From the NCBI GenBank assembly GCA_000198515.1, contig FP929140.1, positions 1,896,527 through 1,960,526 of the forward strand: 64,000 nt of DNA, given 5' to 3'. Each line of letters begins with the position of its first letter. Within the stretch, counting starts at the first letter, position 1. The notes beneath the pieces are model-generated. The model made no database searches and was not told the DNA's origin. It was given only the letters and a program-made list of their open reading frames with translations. A program made the position numbers and the translations under genes. This document shows positions 1 through 10,867 of this stretch, in pieces. Source of the stretch: a gamma proteobacterium HdN1 (GTDB lineage Bacteria > Pseudomonadota > Gammaproteobacteria > Pseudomonadales > Ketobacteraceae).

Positions 1-1512
1 TTTGAGTTCGCAGTAACGAGCGGTCAGAGCCGCGTAGTGGTCTGGGAGGAAATTTCCGAGCGTTTGGCGCGAATGCCCGAAGTGCAAACTACCATCGTCG
101 CTCCAGGTGGCGGTGATTCTGTCGCGTGCGTTATTTACACCTCTGGCTCAACGGGGCGTCCGAAAGGCGTTTTGCTACCGCAAAAAGGGCTTACTCGCAT
201 GGTGGTCAACACCAATTATTGGGAAAACAGCCCAGGCGAGAAGCTTACTCATGCGGCCAGCTTGTCCTTCGATGCGGCGAGCTTTGAAATCTGGGGAGCT
301 TTACTCAACGGCCTAACGCTTGTAGGCATCGACAAAGACACTGTATTGCAGCCGGAAAAATTTGCGCAGGTATTGCAGCAAGAAAAGCCCGAGCACGTTT
401 TTGTTACCACCGCGCTGATGAATTTGATTTCACGCCAAGTGCCGGATGTGTTTGCTAACACGCGCTATGTGTTCTTTGGTGGTGAAGCCAGCGACCCGAT
501 GCAAGTGCGCGCAATTCTGACGCATCCAGGCCGCCCGCAACACTTGATGCACATGTATGGGCCGTGTGAAAACTCCACCTATTCTACGGGCTACGACATC
601 CCCGAGGTGCTTCCGGGGGCTACCACGGTTCCGATTGGCTACCCAGTCGCTAATAGTACCTTGTATCTTCTGGATAACGACCGCAATCCAGTGCCTATTG
701 GCGTTCCGGGTGAAATCTACGTCGGTGGCACGGGGCTTGCCCACGGCTATCTAAATCGTCCCGATCTTACCGAAGACGCTTTCTTGCTTGATCCGTTCAG
801 CCAGGAAGCTGGGGCCCGCATGTACAAAACGGGTGACCTAGGCCGCTTCCAGGAAGATGGTGCGCTGGAGATCATTGGGCGTGCGGATGACCAGGTTAAA
901 ATTCGCGGATTCCGTATAGAGCCAGGCGAAATTGAAAACGTCATCGCGCAACTGCCCGGTGTTCAAGAAGCGTGCGTTCTCGCGCGTCAAGATGAACCGG
1001 GTAAAGCCAAAATACTGGTTGCCTACCTTAAAATGCGCGAGGGCGTAGTTCCCAATGTTGTGGAATTGCGCGCACGGGTTCGTCAGCGCTTGGCGGATTT
1101 TATGGTGCCTTCTGCATTTGTATTTTTGGATGCGGTGCCCATAACGCCGAACGGTAAGGTCGATAAAAAGGCATTACCAAAGCCCGCGCCAGAAGCGTTT
1201 GTCACGCAGGATTTCGTAGGCGCTCGTAACGACACCGAGGTCGCTCTCACCGAAATTTGGTGTGAAGTACTCGAAATAGAGCGTGCGGGTGTCTATGACG
1301 ATTTCTTCGAGCTAGGCGGCCACTCGCTGGTAATTACCAAGTTGGCGTCGCGCATCAAAGATCGGCTGGCAATCGAGCTGCCGCTGCGAACTTTGTTTGA
1401 AGTCCCCACCATTGCGGGATTGGCCGAGATTATTCAATCGTTGAACTGGTCGCCCGATGCAGATGCAAACAGCGACACAGATGAAGAAGATTTTGAGGAA
1501 GGCACACTATGA
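1..1512 (+). CDS. NRPS, 5'-truncated (A-T)
   Basis: This is the 3' end of a synthetase gene whose frame is open at base 1, so it starts upstream of the window. The visible part begins just before adenylation core A3 (IYTSGSTG, about nt 133-156) and runs through A5 (YGPCEN) to A10 (NGKVDKK, about nt 1150). A carrier domain follows with the LGGHS phosphopantetheine serine at nt 1324-1326. Pocket residues read by alignment to PheA are D-A-F-V-F-G-M-T-Y-K. I do not recognise this code; it resembles codes for aliphatic or hydrophobic residues, so the substrate is open. The C-terminus is a strongly acidic tail ending EEGTL, which probably docks to the TubC-type N-terminal domain of the next synthetase. 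The stop lies 13 bases before that gene's start, so the two are surely one operon. The NRPS family is certain. Confidence 0.93.
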   Translation, partial: FEFAVTSGQSRVVVWEEISERLARMPEVQTTIVAPGGGDSVACVIYTSGSTGRPKGVLLPQKGLTRMVVNTNYWENSPGEKLTHAASLSFDAASFEIWGALLNGLTLVGIDKDTVLQPEKFAQVLQQEKPEHVFVTTALMNLISRQVPDVFANTRYVFFGGEASDPMQVRAILTHPGRPQHLMHMYGPCENSTYSTGYDIPEVLPGATTVPIGYPVANSTLYLLDNDRNPVPIGVPGEIYVGGTGLAHGYLNRPDLTEDAFLLDPFSQEAGARMYKTGDLGRFQEDGALEIIGRADDQVKIRGFRIEPGEIENVIAQLPGVQEACVLARQDEPGKAKILVAYLKMREGVVPNVVELRARVRQRLADFMVPSAFVFLDAVPITPNGKVDKKALPKPAPEAFVTQDFVGARNDTEVALTEIWCEVLEIERAGVYDDFFELGGHSLVITKLASRIKDRLAIELPLRTLFEVPTIAGLAEIIQSLNWSPDADANSDTDEEDFEEGTL

Positions 1513-1525
1513 CGGAAGGCACGCT

Positions 1526-4500
1526 ATGACGGTAGTTGAACTGATTTCCCGCTTAGGGGCTGCAGGCATTAAGCTCTGGCTGGAAGACGATCAGCTCAAG
1601 TTCAAGGCTCCAAAAGGCGCCCTGACGGCAGAATTAAAAGATGCGTTGGTGGCAGCCAAGGCGCAGGTCATTGAGTTTCTGAAGCAAACACGACGTGGTG
1701 GTGGAGGAAGCGAGGATCGTATCCCTAGCACCGATCGCAGCGAAGCAATGCCGTTATCGTTCGCACAGCAGCGCCTCTGGTTTGTAGAGCAGCTCGCACC
1801 GGGCAATAGCACGTTTCACATTCCGTCTGCGCTTTACCTCAAAGGGATTCTGGATGTACGCGCATTACACCAGGCGTTTAACGCGATTCTTGAGCGCCAT
1901 GAAGCGCTACGCACCGTGTACGAAACGCTTGCCGATGAGCCGCGCCAACGAGTTCTGCCAGCCGGTGAGTTGCACATTCCTTTTGTAGATCTGAGTGATC
2001 TAAGCGCGGAGCGGCAGCGTATCGAAGCCAAACGCTTGGCGGAAGTGGCGATTCGTGCGCCTTTCGATCTTGCTCGTGGCCCGATGATACGCGCCCAGCT
2101 TTTCCGACTTGACGATCACTTACACAGTCTTGTGGTGGTGATGCACCATATCGCGTCCGACGGTTGGTCGATGGATGTTTTTGTGCGTGAAATGGCGCTG
2201 CTTTATGCTGCGTTTCGCCAAGGGAATCCCTCGCCACTCCCACCCCTGGAAATTCAGTACGGCGATTTTTCCGTTTGGCAGCGCGGCTGGCTGCAGGGCG
2301 AAAATCTAGATCGCCAGCTCAATTACTGGCGTACTACGCTTGCGAATTGCCCCGAACAATTAAAACTCCCGTTTGATCGCCCGCGCCCTGCGCTGCAAAC
2401 GTCTCACGGCGCTGCTTTGCCGGTATCCATCGACAAGGATTTGGCAGAGCGTCTACGCGCACTGGCACGTAAGCTGGACGTTACACCCTATATTCTTCTG
2501 TTCGCCGCATCCCAAGTGCTATTTTCCCGCTGGTCTGGGCAAACCGATTTATTTGTTGGCATGCCGGTTGCTGGCCGCACGCGCGGCGAACTGGAGCCGT
2601 TGATTGGATTTTTCGTCAATACGCTTGTCGTTCGTGGTCAGTTGGGTGAGAACCCAAGCTTTGCAGACTTTGTAGCGCAAACGCGCGAGCGGATTCTGCA
2701 AGCGCAGGCGCATCAAGATCTGCCCTTTGAAGCGATCGTTGATTCTTTGAATGTTCCCCGCAATTTAGCCTTTTCTCCGCTAGCACAAGTGGCATTTTCG
2801 TTTATCAATAGCAAAGATGCTAGCGCCCAAGTGATTGGCGGCTTGGAAATTGAGCCGATGCCGGTTGATTTGATCGCGTCGCGCCAAGATTTAACGCTGA
2901 TGCTGGTGGACAAGGGCAACGAAATCTCAGGGATTATTGAATACAACACCGATTTATTCGATGCCGCCACAATGCAGGCATTTGCGGATCAGTATGCATG
3001 GCTGCTGGCTGGCCTAGAGCGCCACTTAGACACACCCGTACGAGTGCTTCCACTTTGGCCGGATGAAAATCTGCCAGCCCTATTAGGTGTAGGTGGGAAC
3101 CTCTTTGATGCGGTGCTTCCACTCTCTCCTGCACAAACAGACGTGAGCAGCGGTGCACTCAAATCTTCTGAAGCAGTTCTCAACAGCGTAGGCTATGCGG
3201 TGGAGTTGCCGGGCACTCTAGATCCGCTGTTATGGCAGCAATCCTTGCAGCAAGTAAGTGACGGGCACCCGCGCCTTCGCAGCGTTTTATTTCCAAGTGC
3301 TTACGCATGGATGGAGCCGCTCTACCAAGCGATAAAAGCGAAGCACACCCTCTCTGTTGTAGCGGAAGACCTGCGTGATCATTCTGATTTCCAAAATGCG
3401 TGGTCGCAGCCGGACACGCGCCAAGCGTGGTTAGAAACCCGTTTGTTGCGGCGCTGGGATCTAAGCCAGGGCGTTGGCGTTCAGTATGAGTTGATTCGTG
3501 TTAGCGAAAATCTGCAGCTTGCGCTGGTTAGTGCGCACGAGTCGGTCATGGACAGTGCGTTTTTGCCGGAGCATTTTGCTGCGACCATGGCCGCCTACCA
3601 AGCACTACGTGCGGGTCAGCCCTCGGAAGTGCTGGGAAATGCGGTAGATCAGTGGCGAGCCTATGTGCTTGCACAACGTGCCAACACCGATACCGCGGAA
3701 GCCCGCGCATTTTGGAAAGCACAGTTAGCATCCGTTGAGCCGCTTGCCATTCGCCAAAGTGACGCAGGCGTTCGAGAGCACCGTGAGTGGCGGCCGTCGT
3801 TAACAGAACGCGATCAGATCGCTGCGCTCTGTGCACGCCACCATTTGCGCACCGATCAGTATTTCTTGTTGCTCTACGGCCTCGCCCTGCAGGGTTCCCA
3901 TTACGAGGCCGGCGATTTTGCTGTGCTGTTTTCCGGCCAAAAAATGGCGGTGCTTCCTACCGTATTTCCTGCGCTGGCGCAGTGTGCAGATTGGACGGTG
4001 GCCAAGGTTGCAGAAAAACTCCTCACAGATCAGGCTGCAATTGCAGAGCGGGCGCGTACGGACATTTCACAGGGCTTGCGTGACGATTATTTAGGCCGCG
4101 ATGTATTGCGTTTTTGCTTTGAGGTAGATCCGTTTTTTGCGGTACCGCAGGCATTCGATGCGGCAGGTGGTGAACAGCCTTTGCCAGCAATTTTGAGCCT
4201 GCGCGCTACCAGCCCTGGGAGCGTGCGGTTACGCGCCTTTTTGGATGCTGGCGAAGTGGTGCTTGCGTTACAGTATTTCAGTAGGGAATTTGCCGATGCG
4301 CGGCTGCTGGACCGGATGCGCTACGCGCACTCGCAACTGGCGAAATCGGTACAGGGTGCAGATTCTATCACCGTGCGCTCACTCAACTGGTTGCTGCCCG
4401 ATGAGGCGGCCAAACTTGCTTGCTGGCAAGGCCCTGTTGAGTCTTTGCCTGCACGCAGCGTAGCGGCGCTCATTGCAGAACAAATCAATCGTGTACCCGA

Positions 4501-7500
4501 AAATATTGCGGTTATTCGCGGCAAGCAAACCCTTACCTACAAACAACTGGATGCACTCAGCAACCAGATTGCGCATTGGTTGGTAGATGTTGCGGGCTTA
4601 CAGAAGGGTGAGCGCGTTGGCTTGTGCTTTGGTCGCAGCTTAATGTTGCCGGTAGCGGTTCTTGGAGCCGTAAAAGCGGGTGCTGTTTACGTCCCGATGG
4701 ACGCGAATTATCCCCCAGAGCGCCTGCAATTTCTGCTTCAAGATTCCGCTGCAACGGCGATGCTCAGTGAGTCCTGCGTATTGGAGCGCGTTAGAGAGCA
4801 GGGCGTTACGCTGCCGGAAGGCTGCAGCGTTCTAGCGCTGGATTTGGCGGAAAACCTGAGTGCTTTCCCAACTACGCCGATAGACGTAGAGCTGCGTCCT
4901 AAGGACGGCCTGTACATGGTGTACACGTCGGGCTCGACTGGGCTTCCCAAGGGTGCGGGCGTTCGCCATAGCGGTGAACTTAATCTGCTGGCATGGTACA
5001 CCCAGACGCTTCAGTTGGGTGAGCACGACCGAGGTCTGCTGTTGAGTGCCTTCGGTTTTGACTTGACCCAAAAAAACCTGTTTGCGCTCTTTGCAAGTGG
5101 CGGTGCGTTGGTGATTCCAGAGTTGGAGCATTACGATCCAGATCATCTTGCGGAGTTGTTGACTCAGCATCGCATTTCGATGGTGAACGGCGCACCTTCG
5201 GCATTTTATCCACTCGTGGAAGACAAACGGCGCGATGGCTACCCATTTCCCGCACTGCGCAACGTCGCGCTTGGGGGGGAACCGATTCGCCTTTCTGCGT
5301 TATCGGAGTGGTTGTCTGCAGGACATGCAAACCTCATCAATAGTTATGGGCCAACCGAATGTACCGACGTGGTAGCTGCGTGGACTTTTCGCCCTGGCAC
5401 GGAGGATGAATCTGCGTTCCCGATAGGCAATGCGTTACCAAACACCTCCTTGTATGTAACGGATACCTTAGGCCGTCGGATGCCGGTAGGCACAGTTGGC
5501 GAGCTGCGAATCGCGGGTATTGGCGTAGGTACGGGCTATCATCAGCGCGATGCGCTCAATCAAGAAGTATTCCAAGCTTGCCCCTATCAGGATGGCCAGT
5601 GGTATTGCACCGGCGACCTGGTGTATTACCGAAAAGACGGTGCTCTGATCTACAAAGGCCGCAAAGACTTCCAGGTGAAATTGCGTGGCCTACGGATTGA
5701 ACCAGGCGAAGTGGATAGCCTACTTAAAGCAAGTGCTGGTATTAGCGATGCACTTACGCTGGTGCGTGATGAGCAGTTGGTCAGCTATGTGATCAGCGCC
5801 GGGAGTGTGGACCGTGAGGCACTTCGCGACCAACTCAAGAGCCGCCTGCCGGAATTTATGGTGCCTTCTGCGATCGTTCCGTTGGTTGCATGGCCACTTA
5901 CCCCCAACGGTAAGATCGACCGAAAGGCACTGCCATCGCCCGCGTCTTACGCGCTGGAAGAGGGGGCCTTTGTCGCTCCCCGTAACGACAGCGAACGCCA
6001 GCTTGCCGACATCTGGCAGCAGGTGTTGCGCCGCGAGAATATCAGCGTAACCGCCAACTTTTTCGATATTGGCGGCCACTCTTTGTTGGCAACGCAGGTG
6101 GTATCTCGGATTCGCCAGCAATTCAAAATCGACATCCATGTGCGGGCAATCTTCGAAGCGCCCACCATTGAACAGATGGTGCGTTATATTTCTACCGCAT
6201 CCAGCGCCGGATTGGTGGACGATGCGCCGCCAATGCACGCGCTAGCGACACCGAATCGCGATACTTTGTCGTTTGCACAATATCGTCTCTGGTTTATTGA
6301 TCAGTTAAACCAAGGTTCTAGCGAATACAACCTGCCTTCCGCTTTTAGAATTGAAGGCCCGTTGGACGTTGCGGTGCTAGATCGCGTATTTACCGAAATC
6401 GTGCGTCGTCACGAAGCACTCCGCACCCGCTTTTTAGTGGAAGATGGAATGCCCAAGCTCGACGTAGTTGAGCCGTTTGAGTGGCAATCACCGCTAGAAG
6501 ATTTATCGCGCCTACCACAAGATGAACTGAACCAAAAACTTAAGGAATGGGTAGACCAAGACGCGAACAAGACCTTCCAGCTCGCAACCGACCTGCTGTT
6601 CAGCACGCGCATTCTCAAGCTCTCCAGCACCGCGCACGTTTTGCTGATGAATATGCACCATATCATCGCCGATGGCTGGTCGATCGGAATTTTGATCCGC
6701 GAAGTGCAGGCGCTCTATCAGTCGTTTTCGAGAGGGCAGCCCTCACCGTTGTCCGATCTGGCGCTGCAATATTCCGACTTCGCTGTGTGGCAGCGCCAGT
6801 GGTTAAGCGGTGACGTGCTGGATAAGCTGCGTCAATATTGGTTGAGCGCGCTACGCGGTGCGCCGGACGTATTACGCCTTCCCACCGACAAACCACGCCC
6901 CAAGCAGCAGACGTTTAACGGTGCGCATTCGCCAATCGCACTTTCAAAAGAACTTTCTGGTAAAATTGATCGCCTTTGCGAGCAACAGGGGCTGACCTCG
7001 TTTATGGTGCTGATGGGCGCCTATCAGATTTTGTTGAGCCGCTATACGGGCCAGAACGACATTACCGTCGGAATCCCCATTGCGGGACGAACGCGCGCAG
7101 AGATCGAAGGATTGATTGGCTTTTTCATCAATGGTTTGGTGATTCGTACACGATTGGACAGCAATCCCAGCGTGATCCACTATTTGCAACGCGTGCGTGA
7201 AGCGGCGCTCGGAGCTTATGCGCACCAAGATATGCCTTTTGACGTGCTTGCAGATGCGCTTCAGTTTGAGCGTGGAGGTGAGCACGCACCCGGCGCGCAA
7301 GTCGGTTTTGCGCTACAAAATACCCCAGACGAAGCGTTACAGGCGGAAGGCGCAGGGCTCACCATCACCAGCGTTCCACGCGAACATAAAACCGCCAAGT
7401 ACGAGCTTACGCTGATTCTCGAACCACGAGACGGATGCTACAGCGGCGTTGCCGAATACAATACCGATCTGTTTGTTGCCGGCACCATCGAAAATATGAT

Positions 7501-10500
7501 GCTGCACTACACGCGCATTCTAGAGCAAATGGTGGCAAACCCAGAGCAGTCAGTGGATGGTATTTCGCTTGTTGAGCGCCAAGAGCTTTATGGTTTGCTG
7601 AGCGTGGATGAGCAGCAATATGAGCTTGCTCCACTCTCGCCCATGCAGCGGGATATGTATCTGGATACCTTGTTGGCGCCTGCTACACTGAAAAACAGTA
7701 TGGGCTTGCGGGTAACTACGCCGGGGCCGTTCGACCTAACGCATTGGCTAAGTGCCGCGCAGTATGTGATCGACCAAACACCGATTTTGCGCGCATCTCT
7801 GCAGCCTAGCGATAAGCCCTATCTGGATGTAGCGTATCTAAAAATTGCTCGTAAAAAGCAGGCCAAAGTAACCGTGGTGGATTGGTCGGATCGAACTACC
7901 AGCGATGAACAGGCCGAAGCGCTCACGCGCGAATTGGTTTGGCGCCCTTATGATATTCACCATGATGATTTGGTGGGAACCATTGTCTACAAACTTGATG
8001 GTGGGCGTTATCTGTTGGCGGTACACGGAAACCATATCCTGCTCGACGGGATGGGCATGTTTACGCTGTTTAACGAGCACTTCCGCGTTGCAGAAACCCT
8101 CTCACGCGGTGAAACGCCTAAACCCATACCGTATATCTTTCCTGAGTTCGTCGCCCAAGCGCGCTTGGAAACCGATACCGAAGCGACGTTGGCGCATTGG
8201 AAGTCGATAGCGCCCAGTTTGGAGGCAGTAGATTTCTCCTTGCCGCCACAATGCCGTGAAGCGGCTGCGATGCCCACGCGTGTAGAGAGCCGGGTGCGTC
8301 TTAGTGATGCGCACTGGCAGCAAATTCGCGCATGGTGCAAGAAATCAGGGGTACACCCAGCCTATTATTTCAAAGCCATTTATGGCCTGCTGATCAACAC
8401 CTACTGCCGGGCCGAAGAAGATTTTTATATTTCCGAAGTCTTGGGTGGTCGCAGTGGTGCACACCGCCAGACATACGGAAATTATTTTCACGTTACGCCC
8501 GTGGTTTTCCCGAACGCGTTGTTTTCTCCACAGGAGAGTTTTGGCGCGCTCGTGGAGTATGTTGCCGGTGAACGCAAGCGTTCGCGCGATCTCGGCCCCT
8601 TGTCTCTGATGGCGCAGCGTCAATGGTTGCCGCAGGGGCGTTTGAACTTTATGTTCAACTACTACAATTTTATGGCTTCTAGCAGTTTGTGGGGCACGCC
8701 GCTGCATACGCATACTTATCCGCAGGTGCAGGATGGCCCTCTGCAATTTGTGGTGCACGATCAAGACGGTTGGATCGAACTGGTATTGATTTACCTGAGC
8801 TCACAATTTGATGATTTGCGTTTTTGCGAACGCATGGTGCACTTAAGCGAGCAATTTCTGAATGGTACAGACCGGCTGGACCAGCTTAGTTTTGTGCTGC
8901 CCGATGAACGGCAAGCGTTGCGCGACCAAGCGAGTGGTCCACACGTTGCGCTAATTGATGGCACCGTGGTTGATCAAATTCAGGCGCAGGTGTTTGCCGC
9001 ACCGAATGCAGTTGCGGTGCGTCATGGCCAGAAAACCATTACGTATTCGGCATTGGATCAATCCAGCAACCAGCTTGCACGCCATCTTGTACAGTCCGGC
9101 GTAGGCCGCGGAATGCGTGTTGGTATCTGCTTGGATCGTGGAATTGATCTGTTGGTTGCGGTACTGGGCGTACTCAAGAGTGGCGCCGCTTATGTGCCGA
9201 TGGATGCGAATTATCCTTCCGAGCGTCTTTCCTATATTCTCGATGATGCACAAGCGCCGGTGCTCATTACCCAAGAATGCGTGTGGAAGCGTTTGAGCGA
9301 GGAGGGCATTGCCGTTGGCGATAAGCAAGTCCTACTGCTGGACGCACAACGCGCAACCTGGAGCGCACATAGCGTCGCCGCGCTGGAAACACGACCGGCG
9401 CCTGATGATCTGATCTATATCATTTATACCTCCGGCTCCACTGGCTTGCCGAAAGGCGCAGCGGTTTATCATCGCGGCGAAGTCAACCTGCTGCAATGGT
9501 ATCGCGAAGCGCTGTCGCTCACCGCAGACGATCGCTTCCTGCTGGTCAGCGCAATTGGTTTTGACCTCACCCAGAAAAACCTGTTTGCACCACTCACCGT
9601 AGGTGCGAGCATCGTACTGCCGGAAATGGAGCAGTACGATGTGGATGTAGTGGCGGATACCGTACATCGTGAAGGTATTACCGTCATCAACTGTGCGCCC
9701 AGCGCCTTTTATCCGGTTGCCGAGAAAACTAGCCACAGCGGCTATCCATTCCCAAGTCTGCGTTTTGCGGTTTTGGGTGGTGAACCGATCCGTTATAACA
9801 GCCTGCAAGCGTGGCTCGCACACCCGCAATCGCGCTGCAAACTGATGAACTCCTACGGCCCCACCGAATGCTCTGACGTAGTGGCGGCCTATACGCTTGC
9901 AAATCGGGATGCGCCACCGTGGGATACGATTCCACTCGGCTCTCCCGTTTGTAACACTCGCCTTCAGGTGCTTAGCGAATCCGGAGCTGAATTGCCCGCG
10001 GGCCTCGTGGGTGAACTACACATCGCCGGTGAAGGCGTCGGTGCAGGCTATTTGAACCGTGATGAACTCACCGCGGAAAGCTTTATCCAGCGGCAGCCAG
10101 AAGGCGATGCAGCGCTGTCTCGCTGGTATAGAACCGGCGATTTAGTGCGGCGCTGGCCGGATGGCGAGCTGGAATACATCGGGCGGCGCGATTTCCAGAT
10201 CAAGCTTCGCGGTTTACGAATTGAGCTGGGCGAAATCGAAACCGCATTGCGCAAGCAGACGGGCATTCAGGATAGCTTGACGCTCGTTTTGGACGACCGT
10301 TTGGTGTCTTATGTTGTGTCTACCGCTGCATTCGATGATCGTGCCGTCAGACAGGCGCTGCGGGCCCATCTGCCCGAGTATATGATCCCCGCCGTGTTGG
10401 TTGCGCTCCCAAGCTGGCCTCTTACCCCCAATGGTAAGATCGACCGCAAGGCGCTGCCAGCACCGGATGCGCAAATGGCCGTTGAGTTCGTCGCACCACG

Positions 10501-10792
10501 AAGTGAGACGGAAGAGCGCATTGCTGCCATCTGGCGTGATGTGCTCGGCATTGAAAAAGTCGGCGTATTTGACGACTTTTTCGACCTCGGCGGCCACTCG
10601 CTTTTAGCGGCGCGTGCGGTATCAAAATTCCGCGCAGAATTTCAAGTGGAAATTCCGCTGCGGGCGCTGTTTGAAATGCACACGGTTGCCGACATTGCTA
10701 CCTACCTTGACACCTTGGTCTGGGCGGCCCGCAATGCCGAGCAGGGTGAGGCGGTTCCCGCTGATGAGAGCCGCGACGAAGGCTTTTTGTAG
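1526..10792 (+). CDS. NRPS, two modules: dock-C-I-A-T-C-I-A-T
   Basis: Encodes about 3088 residues. I chose ATG 1526 because it follows a ribosome site (GGAAGG, nt 1514-1519) and opens a TubC-type docking domain (MTVVELISRLG, residues 1-55). Approximate order: C1 75-512 (MHHIASDGWS near 207), second C-like domain 529-950, A1 955-1470, T1 1482-1560, C2 1580-2020 (HHIIADG), second C-like domain 2032-2465, A2 2478-2980, T2 2989-3062. Pocket codes are DLKNAGSDVK (A1) and DLKNVGSDVK (A2), so both modules probably load the same or similar residues. From memory, unverified, I link DLKNFGSDVK to homoserine. The first extra C-like domain reads HESVMDS where the active motif should be; the second reads NHILLDG. 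No epimerase is present. The C-terminus is acidic and ends in EGFL. The restriction genes begin 75 bases downstream. Confidence 0.95.
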   Translation: MTVVELISRLGAAGIKLWLEDDQLKFKAPKGALTAELKDALVAAKAQVIEFLKQTRRGGGGSEDRIPSTDRSEAMPLSFAQQRLWFVEQLAPGNSTFHIPSALYLKGILDVRALHQAFNAILERHEALRTVYETLADEPRQRVLPAGELHIPFVDLSDLSAERQRIEAKRLAEVAIRAPFDLARGPMIRAQLFRLDDHLHSLVVVMHHIASDGWSMDVFVREMALLYAAFRQGNPSPLPPLEIQYGDFSVWQRGWLQGENLDRQLNYWRTTLANCPEQLKLPFDRPRPALQTSHGAALPVSIDKDLAERLRALARKLDVTPYILLFAASQVLFSRWSGQTDLFVGMPVAGRTRGELEPLIGFFVNTLVVRGQLGENPSFADFVAQTRERILQAQAHQDLPFEAIVDSLNVPRNLAFSPLAQVAFSFINSKDASAQVIGGLEIEPMPVDLIASRQDLTLMLVDKGNEISGIIEYNTDLFDAATMQAFADQYAWLLAGLERHLDTPVRVLPLWPDENLPALLGVGGNLFDAVLPLSPAQTDVSSGALKSSEAVLNSVGYAVELPGTLDPLLWQQSLQQVSDGHPRLRSVLFPSAYAWMEPLYQAIKAKHTLSVVAEDLRDHSDFQNAWSQPDTRQAWLETRLLRRWDLSQGVGVQYELIRVSENLQLALVSAHESVMDSAFLPEHFAATMAAYQALRAGQPSEVLGNAVDQWRAYVLAQRANTDTAEARAFWKAQLASVEPLAIRQSDAGVREHREWRPSLTERDQIAALCARHHLRTDQYFLLLYGLALQGSHYEAGDFAVLFSGQKMAVLPTVFPALAQCADWTVAKVAEKLLTDQAAIAERARTDISQGLRDDYLGRDVLRFCFEVDPFFAVPQAFDAAGGEQPLPAILSLRATSPGSVRLRAFLDAGEVVLALQYFSREFADARLLDRMRYAHSQLAKSVQGADSITVRSLNWLLPDEAAKLACWQGPVESLPARSVAALIAEQINRVPENIAVIRGKQTLTYKQLDALSNQIAHWLVDVAGLQKGERVGLCFGRSLMLPVAVLGAVKAGAVYVPMDANYPPERLQFLLQDSAATAMLSESCVLERVREQGVTLPEGCSVLALDLAENLSAFPTTPIDVELRPKDGLYMVYTSGSTGLPKGAGVRHSGELNLLAWYTQTLQLGEHDRGLLLSAFGFDLTQKNLFALFASGGALVIPELEHYDPDHLAELLTQHRISMVNGAPSAFYPLVEDKRRDGYPFPALRNVALGGEPIRLSALSEWLSAGHANLINSYGPTECTDVVAAWTFRPGTEDESAFPIGNALPNTSLYVTDTLGRRMPVGTVGELRIAGIGVGTGYHQRDALNQEVFQACPYQDGQWYCTGDLVYYRKDGALIYKGRKDFQVKLRGLRIEPGEVDSLLKASAGISDALTLVRDEQLVSYVISAGSVDREALRDQLKSRLPEFMVPSAIVPLVAWPLTPNGKIDRKALPSPASYALEEGAFVAPRNDSERQLADIWQQVLRRENISVTANFFDIGGHSLLATQVVSRIRQQFKIDIHVRAIFEAPTIEQMVRYISTASSAGLVDDAPPMHALATPNRDTLSFAQYRLWFIDQLNQGSSEYNLPSAFRIEGPLDVAVLDRVFTEIVRRHEALRTRFLVEDGMPKLDVVEPFEWQSPLEDLSRLPQDELNQKLKEWVDQDANKTFQLATDLLFSTRILKLSSTAHVLLMNMHHIIADGWSIGILIREVQALYQSFSRGQPSPLSDLALQYSDFAVWQRQWLSGDVLDKLRQYWLSALRGAPDVLRLPTDKPRPKQQTFNGAHSPIALSKELSGKIDRLCEQQGLTSFMVLMGAYQILLSRYTGQNDITVGIPIAGRTRAEIEGLIGFFINGLVIRTRLDSNPSVIHYLQRVREAALGAYAHQDMPFDVLADALQFERGGEHAPGAQVGFALQNTPDEALQAEGAGLTITSVPREHKTAKYELTLILEPRDGCYSGVAEYNTDLFVAGTIENMMLHYTRILEQMVANPEQSVDGISLVERQELYGLLSVDEQQYELAPLSPMQRDMYLDTLLAPATLKNSMGLRVTTPGPFDLTHWLSAAQYVIDQTPILRASLQPSDKPYLDVAYLKIARKKQAKVTVVDWSDRTTSDEQAEALTRELVWRPYDIHHDDLVGTIVYKLDGGRYLLAVHGNHILLDGMGMFTLFNEHFRVAETLSRGETPKPIPYIFPEFVAQARLETDTEATLAHWKSIAPSLEAVDFSLPPQCREAAAMPTRVESRVRLSDAHWQQIRAWCKKSGVHPAYYFKAIYGLLINTYCRAEEDFYISEVLGGRSGAHRQTYGNYFHVTPVVFPNALFSPQESFGALVEYVAGERKRSRDLGPLSLMAQRQWLPQGRLNFMFNYYNFMASSSLWGTPLHTHTYPQVQDGPLQFVVHDQDGWIELVLIYLSSQFDDLRFCERMVHLSEQFLNGTDRLDQLSFVLPDERQALRDQASGPHVALIDGTVVDQIQAQVFAAPNAVAVRHGQKTITYSALDQSSNQLARHLVQSGVGRGMRVGICLDRGIDLLVAVLGVLKSGAAYVPMDANYPSERLSYILDDAQAPVLITQECVWKRLSEEGIAVGDKQVLLLDAQRATWSAHSVAALETRPAPDDLIYIIYTSGSTGLPKGAAVYHRGEVNLLQWYREALSLTADDRFLLVSAIGFDLTQKNLFAPLTVGASIVLPEMEQYDVDVVADTVHREGITVINCAPSAFYPVAEKTSHSGYPFPSLRFAVLGGEPIRYNSLQAWLAHPQSRCKLMNSYGPTECSDVVAAYTLANRDAPPWDTIPLGSPVCNTRLQVLSESGAELPAGLVGELHIAGEGVGAGYLNRDELTAESFIQRQPEGDAALSRWYRTGDLVRRWPDGELEYIGRRDFQIKLRGLRIELGEIETALRKQTGIQDSLTLVLDDRLVSYVVSTAAFDDRAVRQALRAHLPEYMIPAVLVALPSWPLTPNGKIDRKALPAPDAQMAVEFVAPRSETEERIAAIWRDVLGIEKVGVFDDFFDLGGHSLLAARAVSKFRAEFQVEIPLRALFEMHTVADIATYLDTLVWAARNAEQGEAVPADESRDEGFL

Positions 10793-10867
10793 GCGGCTCG
10801 GCCTCCTCCTAAGTCCTTGATATATGCTCAACCCAGCTCGAACCAGTCAATGGAGATCAGCCATCGG

